Origin: Lingula anatina
Taxonomy: Eukaryota > Brachiopoda > Lingulata > Lingulida > Lingulidae
Direction: 5' to 3'
Assembly (NCBI RefSeq): GCF_001039355.2
Contig: NW_019776132.1
Location: 20,923 to 84,922, forward strand
Length of the DNA stretch: 64,000 nt
The position numbers were made by a program, and so were the translations under genes. Positions 25,144 to 37,819 of the stretch are shown in pieces; within the stretch, counting starts at the first letter, position 1, and the number at the start of each line of letters is the position of its first letter. The notes beneath the pieces were generated by a model, which ran no database searches, had not been told where the DNA came from, and worked only from the letters and a program-made list of their open reading frames with translations.

Positions 25144-26985
25144 GCAAGAGTATTAAAGTTATAGTGATTGAGAATAGCCCTTAATGGATCTTGTTTGCTA
25201 ATTGAAGATCACTTTTGTGGGAAATCCCTTATATAGATTAATGTTAGATATTTCGTTTTATATAAATAATACACTGCAATGAGAACCTTATATTATCAGT
25301 ATTGCCATACATCGATTATGCAGCAGTATTACTTGTATATTATAGATTTTAAAGTGGATAGAATGGTATTTGACTTAACATCAAAACCCAGGCCATGGGT
25401 GATGTCTGAAGTTTGTTATTATTATTATTATTATCTCGTCAATTAATTAGGAAGTAAGTTGTGTCAAATTGTCCAAGTACATTTTGAAAAATACTCATTT
25501 GGGATCTTAATAGTGTTGACTTGTGCCTTTCTACCAGTCCAAAAGACCACGTCAAGGTAGAAACCACGGGAGATAGGCCTCTAAATAAGCTGCAACTTTT
25601 GTAGGCCTAAAAAGTTAAACGAACGACTGTTCATCCCTCCCACAAGCATTTTATCAGCCTATGGCCTTGCAAGCAAAAACGCCACACTGTTTGAAAACTT
25701 AAATATTAGAAAGAAAACCCATGCTGTAATATTCGTTTTTATTGACGCCCTCATTTGCGTGTGAGACATTTTTAGATATATTTAGTAAATGTATACATAA
25801 TTATACATTAATTAAACAGTGACTTTGAAAATGTATTTTGTTAGTTACATGTAATATTTAAACCAAACTCTTGAAACGCAACAATGATATTAATAGAGCG
25901 CCTGTCTTACGAACGTCTATTTTCAGAATATCTGTCGGTGCTGTGCTATCCTCTTAGTAGAAATAAAACAGAAAAATATAACACTGCAGCGCCGAACGTA
26001 CCCCGACAAGAAGCCCGAACGCCGAGCTTTAACATTTCACCGTGAAGGATAGTTCATAGGGGGCTGCTGTCAATATACACGATACCTAGGGTACTTGTCT
26101 GTTTATCTCAGACGTTTGATAACAAAATACTAGTGTGTAAATCTGGCAATGAAAGACATTTGCTGTGCATAAAACCCAATCACCATTGGTTTCTATCAAG
26201 GCGTATGAGCGCGATGCGGACATTGACGTTTCGACAGCAATTCTACATGTATTATGAAATAATTGTGTATAACGAAAAAAATTAAACCGTGCTCTATTCG
26301 TCACTTTAGGAGAACTATCAGATTGAAAAAGGAACATCCAATTACCTAGATGCACGCCCGCCTGTCACCATCGATGGATCTGACAAAAACGAAACGATAT
26401 TTACAAAAGCAGAGTAGTCTAACGTTATGAAAATGAAAAAAAAACTAAAAGATGGTTTAGTGTAACTAAACGACTTGTGGCATATTACTGAGCGCGCCCG
26501 CACGCTCGCGCGCGCTCACACACAGAGAGAGAGGAGTATAGATGTATATGCGCGAAGTCCATGCATCGAAGTTCATTCATCACTATCCAGTAATAAGGTT
26601 GAAATATTGTTCATTCACAAAAAATTATCTGGTCATTTCAGGTCCCTAAAATTAAAGATATAAAACAATATTTCAATGGTGGGCAGAGACGCCTATTTCT
26701 GTTTTTCTTTCAAATGGCGCTTTGGTGAGGCCTGGTTGGTCAAAACATGGCAAAAACTGCTCAGATAAAATCATTCAGTGGACCAGTGACCGGTGACCAA
26801 CATAATGTACTTTTATTTTGGGGTGGGTACAGGGCTGGGATATATTTTTTCTGGTATATATATATTGAAACATTTTGAACACTTGATCGTCTTATGTATT
26901 TCTGATATTGTAAAATATAATCCTAATTTTCATTCTTCAGATAATGGTGAGTGTTGAATAAAAGATTAACGTCCCCTACTTCATC

Positions 26986-27010
26986 CTGCCCGCCCCCGCC
27001 CCCGCCCCCC
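26986..27010 (-). repeat. Possible G-quadruplex motif (G-runs on the minus strand)
   Basis: Four closely spaced C-runs (CCCGCCCCCGCCCCCGCCCC) on the plus strand give G-runs on the minus strand with one-base loops. It lies in AT-rich surroundings with no gene nearby. Confidence 0.5.
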
Positions 27011-27307
27011 ATGAATGGTATTGAATCTCTCGTCAAGAAATAGATGTCACTTCTTCAACTTTTAGTGAGCAGGGACTTGATGCAAGGCCGTCTGGATATT
27101 AAGTATACCGATATTTTAGTTTCAACCGATTCAAGATCAAGTTATAAGATATATTAGGCATTTTGTGAAAGCTTATTTGTGAGTAGTTTTTAGTGAAGTT
27201 TGACACTTGCATGCTTTAAACTGGTATTGGTCATTCCACAATATTTCCTTCCTCCATAACTTCTTCTAAATATATAATGTTCTGTATTTTGAATTTGGTT
27301 CGTCGAA

Positions 27308-27350
27308 ATATCAGCAGCAGCAGTAGTAGTAGTAGTGGTAGTAGTAATGG
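27308..27350. repeat. AGC/AGT trinucleotide microsatellite
   Basis: A run of CAG units changes to TAG units (AGCAGCAGCAGTAGTAGTAG) and then decays. No open frame uses it. Confidence 0.85.
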
Positions 27351-29925
27351 CAGCAAAATGTTACACGAGAAATAGGAGAAAGAAGGGGGAAATTCTGTGA
27401 AATGGCCCATGAAAATCCTTCACATGTAGGCATTGGCATATTGATATTTAGTGAGTGCTTCGTAGTCGAACGTAATATAGGTAATGTAACTTACTTCCAT
27501 TTCCTCCAAGTTGAAGACTGAAATGTATTTCTTCTTGACAATGCATAGGCGACGAATAAATAGATAGAATGCTTTTTGAGACGGATTATGATCATATTTT
27601 CGATCCTTTTCATTGATACCGACTGTAAATATCAGACTGTTCATTTAAAATACATTAGTCCAATGGTAATTTTCATCCTATTAAAAATTAAATATTGGAA
27701 ACAGGGACATATTTAAGACTGCGTTGTTATCAGTTACAAGACGTGCTATATGTTGATTGAGGGAGATATGCGGTCCTTGTGCCTTTTAACATATTCTACA
27801 TCTAATAATACTTATAAGCTCGCCATCTTAGTATTTGAAGTATTCTTCTGTTCTTGGTATTCTTTAAAATAGCAGAAAGTGGTGATTTGTGAAAGTATTC
27901 TTTACGCCTGCTTAAAAGTGGCCATTCTAGTGATTTCTGCCTGACGGATTGCAAGAGCAAGGCGTTCACAGGGTCAAACTGAAAGCACGATATGCTGTTT
28001 GAAACGAATATTCGATTGATGATCATTTTTAATATGACGCTGCTCATGAAAAAACTGTCCAGTGGTATTTTCACATGGTTTGTAATCAAATTGTCAACTT
28101 TGAAATCTTTTACAAAAAAAAGCATTTGAAATAGGTCATGTTTAGGAATGCTTGGTAACCAGCTACAAACACTTGCTTGCTTTATTTCAATAATCTACTG
28201 TGTCGTGAAACCTTGTATACTTACGATAATTTCAAGTTTGCAACCGTGACATTTGTGAAATGGTACTATTTGTGGTATTTTTCAGCAAGACAGCAAGTAA
28301 CTTGATGTTTAGCTCTATAAATGCCAATAAAATTCGCAAAATATTCAAAACCTTTCTGTCGTTTAAGGCCCAAATCAAAATTATCACCAATATACATTAA
28401 CCACCAATTTGATTTCTACCTAAAACCGTTAAGAAAGCTACGGTCTGTTCGTCCGGTTGCGAATTCTTAATTTCTGGCAAGTGTAAAATTCATTCAATTT
28501 TTATGAAGAAAATGACCGCAGACTAGAAACTTGAATCCCAAACTACAAAGATCGTGATACTGTGAATTGTTTTACCTGCAGTATACCGTGTTGATAACGG
28601 GACACGTGTCGAGGTTACTAGGGAAATGTTTGCTATATAAAGGTCCAATACTGTTCATTCACCTTTAACGTATTTTCAATCATTTGAATACTTACTGTCG
28701 CGTAGAGCACTAAATCTCTTCCTCAAATTCGTATATTTGCTGTCTTGTTGAGAAATGAATGTCATTTTACGAACCGCTTTCTGCTATTTAGTTGTATAAG
28801 TGTAGCGTATTAGTGTAGTACTCACATTATCGAGTTTCTCAGTAATGTTTTCTGATATTGATATTTGATATGTAAGAATAATATGAATAATTTTCTGAAG
28901 TAGAATTTAGTTCGTAGAACGTTGAACTTAGAATATAACCGGTGTTTGTTTAATTAATTTGTTAAAAAAATGTACATGTAGGTTCTGTGTATAGGTAAAG
29001 AGGACGTCCATGTGACTGGAATTTGTTATATTTCCCCCTATTAGGCTGTTCTTTGACAATCTGCAGCTTTTGCTGTATAGGTATCTGCCAAATGTGTATT
29101 TTCTCGTATCTGACACCAATGTATGTTAGGAAAGTTATTACATATGTGCAATATTTTCTTTACAGAAAATGGATGTTGGGCATGTAAGAAATATCATGAT
29201 CTTTCCCTCGGATTTTTCCCAGGGCTGACAATTTTACTTTGTTTAGGTTTTTTAATGATTATTTATTTTGTAAGAGAATTTTTGAAAAAGTGTATTTACC
29301 ATTCTAGAATAACGTTCGTTAATAGCTAGTTATTTTTACAAACGATTTCTCACTACTATGCATTCCCCAATATAACATCGCGTTAATTTGAAAATTTAAT
29401 TTACTGAATTAATTCCCATGATTCTTAACAATTACTGAGAGACAAAAACACTGGTGGATCAAGGACATTTAATTTATGGAGTCAGATGTTGACATTTGGG
29501 AAATTTGGAGTCATTTCGGGCTTGGTTATGTAAATCCACAATGGGTGATTCCTCCTTCCGGGGAAGGAACACTGGATCCACCACTGTTTTTAAAATGAAA
29601 CTCTTGAAACATTTTGCTTTGTATCATCATGATCAATAATATCTGACATAAGACGAGTTGTTTAGTTGATAGTTTATTTGTCAAACCCAATAGATAATAC
29701 TTTGTTTTTGCACCTTTAAGTGAGTGCCAATAAAGATATCACAAATTTGTTTTACATACCCGAACCTTTAAACTTGTAGTGATGAAAAGATTTAATAAAA
29801 TGTAGTTTTACAGGCAGATGTTCTTAAAAAACGAACGAATACAAACTTGTAATGGATATTTGTTTTGCACTAAATAAAAACTTCTCAAATATGCAAACTG
29901 TCTTAGTATTTTTATTTAATGTTGC

Positions 29926-30290
29926 AGGACTCAGTGGTGACCCGGGGTTGGGGTTCGATTCTTGGCTTCTGTACTAGAAAATAACTAGAGGGACTTATAT
30001 AATTTAATGTTGGTTACTATAAGAGGAAAGTCTACCCGGGGAGGGTGGGTGGGAACACTTAGAGGAGTAGGTAGCGCGCTTGACTCGGACACAGAGGGTC
30101 CCGAGTTCGATTCCTGGCGTTTCTGGGTCCCAGCAAATTACCTTTTGCCAAAAAATTCCAAATTAGCAATTTGAATTACTACAAGAAGATGATAAGAGTG
30201 ACTAGAGACAAGTTGAGGCAACAGCTCAGCAGGTAGGACGGCTGACTACAACAGCAGAAAGCGGGAGAACAAGGGTTCGAGGGAAACTGC
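29926..30290 (+). mobile_element. Cluster of three tRNA-like SINE heads
   Basis: Three segments end in B-box-like strings: GGGTTCGATTCTTGG (about 29949), GAGTTCGATTCCTGG (about 30103) and GGGTTCGAGG (about 30272). The second also has an A-box-like AGGTAGCGCGCTTGACTC, and the third AGCTCAGCAGGTAGGACGGC. None folds into a clear cloverleaf with an identifiable anticodon, so these look like tRNA-derived SINE or tRNA-pseudogene pieces, not working genes. Confidence 0.4.
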
Positions 30291-33200
30291 AGAACACGAT
30301 GCTAGAGAGGTCAGGTGTAGACAGCTTACATACTTTAAGATAAGGTAAAACATTCATGTTTATTTTACAATTGAAATGAAATAAAGCAATCTCATAAGAA
30401 AAAGATGTTAGAAAATCGCGATTACATATTCTCTTAATAAAAATAATTTTTTCTTTCACAAAAATCGCCAAAATTTAAGGCGAGCTGAAACAGAAAAAAG
30501 TTCCACTATACCCAGGTAAAACATGTCGAAAAGTCTATGCATTATGAATATAGCAGCTCAAAAATATAACAGTTTTGATTGATAAAAAGCAGCTCAAAAA
30601 ATTAACAGTTTTAATAGAAAAAAAGAGGCTTAGGAATGCTACACTATACAAAAAGTTTTCATGATTTTGCACAGAACCAATTTACAAATCGGAATGTTAA
30701 AAGCATTCTATTTTACATATTTGTTCTAAGTTGACCTAAGTTTTACGTCTTAGAAACTATCGTAAATTTTACCCAGGGACATATTCTCTAAATTCGGTGG
30801 TATTAACGATATTAAAAAATCAAAATGCATCCTTTCTGATGTAACTGCCACCCCAGATATAATAAGCATGCGCTTACTTGATACCTTGTGACATGTCTCA
30901 ATGCTGTGATGATCGCACATAAAAACACAAAGGTTTCCCAAAATTATTCATTTTGTGCGACTGGCCAAGTTACTCATGAATAAATGTAGCTCATGTCTTG
31001 CGTCAATTTGTTTTCTTCACATTAAATCTTAAAACAGGTACTTGATAACACAATTTTGAGTGAATATTTTTGCGCGTCGTGCGAATCAAGAGCAACATAA
31101 GGACATGGTCAGTTTACAGCCTTATCCAACTCAGTCATTTCTATGAATAATATGCAAACAAATTTCAAAAGGTAACACCAAAATCATTTTACTTCTAACA
31201 ATTTAGAACATTAAGCAAATGCCTATAAACTCCAATCTGGTCTCCGGTGTTTAGTGATCAAGAAGAACATAGCAAAAATAACCCACTAGCTCGTGCTGCA
31301 GGACTGACATCTGATCAGAACGTGTGATCTCCACCGCCTCTCGGTGCCCACCATAATAAAGTTTTAAAAAAGCACCAGGTTCAACCTCAATCAAACTAAA
31401 ACACTGATATGTTTAAGTAACAAACTTTAAAATTTCTGTTGAATTGTTTCTTCTTTTATGCGGAGAGCATTGACAAAAGTTGACGTCTACAAAACCTCAT
31501 ATGGTCAATATGAAATACCTATTACTCCCAAAAAAGAGCATTGCTGTAGCTAATGTAATCAATAATATCGACAATATGAATTTCATAGGCAACTTTTCGA
31601 AAATTTAGAATGTAAAAGTGATGGATGATAAAAAGCCAGACCCAGGTATACTTTTTAATGGACAAATGAGCTCGAATTAAAACACTGTCGCTTTCTATGA
31701 CCCACTGTTTTTCCTTAGTGAAGATGAAACATTCCTGCTCTGTGATATGGGCAAGGCACAAATAGACTCAATGCTAGGAAATTTTGGCAGTCCAAATAGG
31801 AACCTTTAGGCTACTTATCACGTTCACAATGTATTTTCTTACTGTAATAACAAATATCTATTTTAAAAAATCTTCCCCTACCCACTGGTTTGATTTTCGT
31901 AAAATAAATGGTTTGGTCCCCTCCCAGCACTGAATATATCTGTTACTGTCAGACACATAGATCCAAACACCGGGAACCAAAGAAAGTTTACTCTTAGAAT
32001 GCGTCACAGTTACAAACAGAAAGATTGATGTGATACGTGTGGGCACTTCTGCAATAACACGAGCAAATTTGCAGGTCATCAATGCTTTTACTTCTGAAGA
32101 TTTTTAATATGTGGATTGCAATGGTAACAATTAAATTAAGATTTACATCTCGTTTTCTTCAAATGATCACCATTTCTATATCTCGAATTTTTTCTATACT
32201 CATTTTAAGTAATGGAGATGCGACAAACGTTTTTCTTTTCAAAAGTTAACTTCATTAAAATAATAATTTGAATTTAATCTAAAATAAATAAAAAATTTGT
32301 TCAAGTGCACAGCGAAGTGTAATTTGCCCACACGCATCATTTGACAACCAAGCAGGCACCGGTTCTGCTTGCATTGCACAGTGCTCTACCTAGACACCGC
32401 TTGGTAATAATTTTACAACTTTATCATTTTTGTTTTCATACATCACTTAAGGCACTTTTTAACAACATTATTTCATTTTGAATAGAATTGGCTATTTATG
32501 TTCGACAACTGGCGGGTATAAAACAATGAAACATGGACAAGTAACAAAAATATCGTTGTACTTCTACCTAGTAACATATCTTAAGTGTTAAAGCAGTGAC
32601 GTGCAGGGTTGACGCTTGGATTTAGTCCATTTTTATCAGAAGTTTCATGGATAAAACGCTCGTTACACGCTGTACTTTATTCGATACACGTTTTGATACA
32701 GAATATAACAACCCAAAGCAAACTATACATTTAAGCCTAATCAAATGTCAACCCTGCAAGTTGACTATACGACAAACTTCGGCACGCATGACAACGTTGA
32801 CATGGGTGCGGGCGCTGGCGAACACGAATCTGATGTCTTTGCTGGGAGTGCGTCCAATCTCTTCATAAACGGTAGTTAAGAGGCACTGAAAGTAAATGAA
32901 AAATCATTTTACCATCAAACAGTAAACAGGCCTAACTATCATACTGTTCTGTACACATAAGAACTGATGTTATAAATAATAATAATAATAACAATAATAA
33001 TCATTACTTATTATTATTACCAGGGTATGACTTCTAATATAATTTGCGGAATTAAATTGATATATGCAAACAATTGTCAGAGGATCTATAGATTTGATGA
33101 AGTTTATATGATCCAAGAAAACGGACAGAAATAATCATTTTGTTTTTTATGTGAAATGCTAGGCCGGGGTTATATAAATAAAAACATTGTTCCGGTTCTG

Positions 33201-34190
33201 AAGGATGATATAAAACACTTGTCGAGGACAATTTAGCCGTTTCTAGAGCACCTGGAAGGGGAAATTGTTTGGTTTCACCTCGTTTTGTCAGTTTTTAATC
33301 TAGATTGTTAGTTTTTAATCTAGATTGAAATATCAAGGTCGGAATGTAGCCTAGCAAATATACGTTTGCTTTCCTGGTCGCGGCTAATTTTCTATAAAAC
33401 ATTTGCTTGTTGTCAGTTTACTAATAAGCAGGGGATACTCTGATATTTTGAAAAACAAATCGCTTTCGTTTGGAATAAAAGGACGCCCATAAGGATTATT
33501 GAAATTCAGAATGTAGTTACAGTACCTGCCCAGTTGTCTTGCTTTGTTTGGGACGGAATAACACAATCAGACTGCAGACAGCTGGAATGCTATTTCTCTT
33601 TTATTAGCAAAAGCGTTTCCTCTGGAAAATAACAGAAAATAAAATATTTTACTTCAAGCTCATTTTGGACATCTTAGAGAAAGCGATGTTCACGTCAGTA
33701 ACATGACCTCGTGGTCAATACAGCTTCAATGAAAAATGAGCTGTTTTGGGAAAATATTGTGAACACATAATGGGCAGTGTTATATTATATGATCTCTGCG
33801 GTACTTACAACAGATTGCTGCAGTTTCGGTGGCAGAATTTCGGCCTACATGTGGAAATTCTAGGCTTCCTTCTTTTCCAACTGACCTTGGTCCTATCCGA
33901 ATACCTCTCAGCAAAGTGCTCGCCTGGTTTACGTAATAATGTACAGTTGACCGCCTTCCGTACAGAGGCCTCGATTTAGGCATTGGTCTTTCTCGTGTGT
34001 TAGGGCACCTTTATCGATTCCGACCCCGGGAAGGTAATTCGGGTTTGCTAAAACGGCAAAAATAAAAATCACCTCTCTCAGCCCTCATGTATGATATCAA
34101 GTACCTAGTGTCAGATTTCACATTTCACTGGTAGAATGAATGAACTCCAAAAAATCAAAGGAGCAGTATTGTGTTAGACATGGTGCGAAT
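30291..34190. other. Intergenic region, no gene recognised
   Basis: AT-rich sequence with short motif-free frames. A trinucleotide AAT tract lies at 32973-33018. A 20-bp direct repeat, GTTAGTTTTTAATCTAGATT in one copy and slightly changed in the other, lies at 33288-33327. Confidence 0.45.
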
Positions 34191-34233
34191 TTTCCCCAAA
34201 CTTTTTTGCCGTCAAGGTAATGTATATATATAC

Positions 34234-34622
34234 GACTTGCATTATTCGTCTCGTTTTCGATATTGAGCGCAATGCATTGTGGGTAAAGTGGTACCTATCT
34301 TGCGTTGCCGCCATTTCTGTACACAGAAATAAAATGCCTCTCGGTGGTTCTATGTGTTTTGTGCCTGGCTGTTTCAAAAATACGAAGCGAGATCGAAATT
34401 TTTCATTTTATGCTTTCCCCAAGGACCCAAAAGAGAGAGGTATATGGATTGACAATATTGGACGAGCGGGAAATGAAAGCAAAATTTAGTAAGTTCGAGC
34501 CCGCTAAGCATCACCGTGTGTGTAGTGCTCATTTTTGTCAACAACGCTTCCGGTACTATTTTGACCCCTGCAGTGCACAATTCCGGTCATGCGCACATCG
34601 CACCTTTCGAATAATGCAAGTC
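34234..34622 (+). pseudogene. Frame-broken THAP domain inside a short inverted-repeat element
   Basis: From ATG 34334 the frame reads MPLGGSMCFVPGCFKNTKRD, then FSFYAFPKDPKERGIWIDNI, a THAP start (C-x4-C, then the aromatic and Pro/Trp positions). It stops at 34487, and the rest of the domain (FEPAKHHRVCSAHF, with the C-x2-H pair) continues in another frame, so a one-base indel has broken it. A perfect 15-bp inverted repeat, GACTTGCATTATTCG, brackets it at 34234-34248 and 34608-34622. THAP domains are DNA-binding zinc folds found in P-element transposases and host genes. I favour a short P-like transposon derivative. A GTAAGT at 34489 could alternatively be a splice donor. Confidence 0.6.
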
Positions 34623-35104
34623 CTATATACAAACTATCTCTACGTGCCTATGGATTCCTATGTGAGATCTTAATCCGAAATGAATAGATGAATAGTCATA
34701 ATCAGCACAACGCAGTTAAAACATGCTGCTGCATATTGCTCAGGAACTGTAAATCTTTTACTAGATATTTGTGGTGCCAAAAGATTTGCACATGTGTTAA
34801 GGTCCACTAAATGCATGTGATGAAATCACTCATTTACATATTATGTTTATACTTGTAATTAGTCAGCATATTATCATTCACCTTACTTCAGTCTTGAATG
34901 AATATTTATCATCCTCTGTATAGGTATACCTGATAAGTAGAACTGGTATAACTTAAAAGTAGAAGCCCTCAATTGTTATCTATTGCATTGCAATTAGTAT
35001 TTAAATGAGTTGCTGCCACTGTGGCATGGAGATAGATTCTCTGGTGATAATGTGTATAAAGGCTGAATGCTTGGACTTAATAAAGGACTTTTANTAATAC
35101 AAGT

Positions 35105-35660
35105 GTTTTATAAGAGAGAATCCTTGATATAATTTTTGCAAGTGCACGTCCAGTGCTTTTTGCTAATGATTCTGCCTGTAATACTAAGTTGTCGGTAGTG
35201 AAAAGTAACGCCCAAGTATTTATACTGCTTCATAGTTTCTAGTTTATTCTCTCTTATTGTGAATGTAAGGTGCGATTCTTTATTCGTCTTCCTGAAATGC
35301 ATGCACTTTTACTTGTCCGTGTTGATAGGCACTCGTTTGCAACACTCCTGTTTTATATATAGTTTAACAACGAAGTTAATTGTTTTCTATTTAATCGCAC
35401 GCAAGATTCTGAATTTCGGTAAATACCGAATTGAACAATTTAATGTCAATGTTTTGTAAAACCAGTTTATACAATTTAAATCTCTGTCAATGAAATCACA
35501 GTATTTTTAAGTCTTTAAAATTTAAGAAGAGTCTGTTGCTGTTTTTATAAGGTTATTTAGAGTAAATACAGGTATGTGATCCTCGCATGATTGGTTTCCT
35601 CTAAATCCGTTTTGCTCATCTACTAAGATGTTCATATTCTCAAGGTAATACGTGATACGT
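35105..35660 (-). pseudogene. Fragmented LINE reverse transcriptase
   Basis: On the minus strand, 35660-35525 encodes VDEQNGFRGNQSCEDHIPV, the QxGFRxxxSCxDH region before the RT core. 35300-35108 encodes ETMKQYKYLGVTF, the YLGV region after the catalytic motif. The catalytic YADD part between them is gone. It is a dead copy of a CR1/Jockey-like or similar LINE. Confidence 0.6.
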
Positions 35661-35699
35661 TCATTGATTGATCGTTATCAGTTTACTAATACAAGCTAT

Positions 35700-37308
35700 C
35701 CCTGTGCATTTCATAGTCATACGAGTGTCGTGGAATTCTTTAGTGTCGGGTTTGATTTACGTACAACGGTAGGGGTAATGTCAAAAATAAAGCGAAAGAT
35801 GCTGCAAAGCCGCTATAACACTTAGATATTTGCGGGCGCTATTAATGGGCTGTTGTATTTGTGTTAAATGTTATTTTGATAGTATTTCAATATCACACAT
35901 GTATACACACGTGAATCCAAATGTGCTTCATAAGAAAAAAAAAAGAAAAAAATCCGAGTTTATTGACATATACAAGCAAGCCATCTATTAGCAACATTAT
36001 GCAAGAAGTAACAGGAAGACTTGGATGAAATTCTTGGACACTGTCGAGAGTGGACCGAGTAAAAATCGATCAGATTTTGGTGGTGTATAATAACTATTTA
36101 ATTACCTGGTATTGGTAGGGGACTTGGCACCAAACAATTACATTTTGATAGTGATCTCTTAACAAACTAATAGTTAATTATGTATCAAACTTCTCTCCAG
36201 AGGCTTTAGTTATTATTTTTGAAATTTTCGTTATAATCTTTGGCCAAATCAGTGGGATTATCTGTAAAATAAAGCACTCTTGGAAGCAAAAGGTCATCCG
36301 GACTTGGTCACTTTACATCATTTTCAAAACAGTGCTGCTGTAAAATAACATATGGCTCGGATATGTTTTATTCTAATTTAAATGGCACCCAAAAAACAAC
36401 TATTGAACACCCCTTCATAATTGATCATTGTTTTCATTGACAATATCTACCTCCAAGCCATAAAAATACAACAAATATTTTAAAACTATTTATTCAAATC
36501 TAACGTTGATTGCTACATTATAATATTAAAATGATAATTTTAACAAAGACAGAAAAAACTTTAAATTACATTCTTAAGAACTGCGTTAAATTTATAAATG
36601 CAATTGATTAAATCATAAAATTTCTTAAATATTACAAGTACGCAATGACAAAAATTACATCTTAAAAGAATTTTTAAATTTCAGTAGTCAATGAATAATA
36701 ATAACAATATTTATATACATGTGTACAATATACTTTAATTAAATTTGTACATTTGAAAAATGTTCCCATGTTTATTTATCTGTACTGTGTTCATACATGT
36801 ATTTCATACAGTAACTATAGCCTCAAACAAATGTAGCTGAGACTTGAGTTTGCTGCCAATAAAATGTACCCTCTATCTAATCACTGTAGATGTCTAACTG
36901 TTCAGTCCAAAGTTATCATTTGTAATGATTAAACAGATACTTATGAAACAATCAGGAGTAAAGTCATCGAAAGATTTAAGGCAATTTCTGGGTGGGAAAT
37001 TACTTGATACTAATAATAACAGACCTTAACAATGTCATAATTCAGTTTTTACTGGTACTTAGTTTACCACTGCTTTTAGGCAACTGAACTCAATAAAAAT
37101 TCTGAACAATTAAAATAAGAAATATGCCTTGTCCTCTCACTTAATTTTATTTGTTAAGTATTTCAAAAATCATAAAATAAGCACAAAAAGTAAATATTCA
37201 TTTTTAATTAGACTAGTAAGTGCAAAAAGATCACAACTGTGTACATATATAAATTTGAAAAAAAAAAAAAGACTTCTTACAGAGAGTAAGGAAATGTTTA
37301 ATTTCAAG
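35700..37308. other. Intergenic AT-rich region
   Basis: No coding, RNA or inverted-repeat feature was recognised. Short A-runs and AT-rich tracts only. Confidence 0.5.
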
Positions 37309-37311
37309 TAA

Positions 37312-37816
37312 GGCCACACTTTTTTATTTTTATGGATGACATCCTCTGGGTACCCCAAAATCGGTGCGAGAGGGCGAAAAAAAAAAAAAACTGCTTAAGT
37401 AAAGGAATGCTGTCAGTACACAGCTGGAAACACAAATTTAACCACAGAAACACGTATCAAACTAACAATATGTCTTAATCCATGCTCTCAAAATATTAAA
37501 GCATTGTGAATACTTCGTAGAAATGTAAAAAAAAGTCATGAATTGATATACTTCATATTACCAAATCTATTTAAGATTATTTCATGCATTCATTTGGTAT
37601 AGCAATCAATAAAACAAATATCAATCAAACTGTGTGTCTTAATTTGTATTCTCAGAATATTAAAACATTTTGAACACTTCACAGAAATGTTTAAAAAATG
37701 ATGCAAAGATATGCTTAATACTACCAAATCTACTAAAGGTCATTTCAGACGANGGAGAACGGGCGAAAATCCGTGCGCGCGCAGGATGTCATCCATAAAA
37801 TTAAAAAAGTGTGGCC
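37312..37816. mobile_element. Inverted-repeat DNA element with TAA target duplication (PIF/Harbinger-like MITE)
   Basis: The ends begin GGCCACACTTTTTTATTTTT, with GGATGACATCCT about 25 nt in. TAA flanks both sides (37309-37311, 37817-37819). The right arm carries a CGCGCGCA block and GAAAATCC, and continues to GGAGAACGGGCG; the left arm is diverged past the GACATCCT. A 3-bp TAA duplication fits PIF/Harbinger. The 505-bp body has no ORF and holds two roughly 175-bp direct repeats. The same terminus recurs at 63918. Confidence 0.75.
37443..37750. repeat. Two internal tandem copies of about 175 bp
   Basis: Copy 1 starts near 37455 (ATCAAACTAACAATATGTCT) and copy 2 near 37622 (ATCAAACTGTGTGTCTTAAT). 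Both continue through 'CTCA-AATATTAAA-CATT-TGAA' and 'ACCAAATCTA'. They form the core of the element at 37312-37816. Confidence 0.7.
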
Positions 37817-37819
37817 TAA

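Larger units (their letters stand above)
25144..29925. other. Intergenic region, no gene recognised
   Basis: AT-rich spacer. It holds short microsatellites: (ATT)n at about 25415-25434, a GC-rich and CA/GA tract at 26497-26536, C-rich runs at 26986-27010, and an AGC/AGT trinucleotide repeat at 27308-27350. Open frames are short and motif-free. Confidence 0.5.

Noticed and set aside
29166-29328. Terminal exon of a small membrane protein (acceptor TTTCTTTACAG, then a hydrophobic LTILLCLGFLMIIYF stretch)
   Set aside because: A single short frame with no partner exon and no homology recognised; AT-rich DNA often gives hydrophobic frames.
30045-30120. Functional tRNA gene
   Set aside because: A- and B-box-like strings are present but the anticodon stem and acceptor pairing are not convincing; more likely a SINE head.
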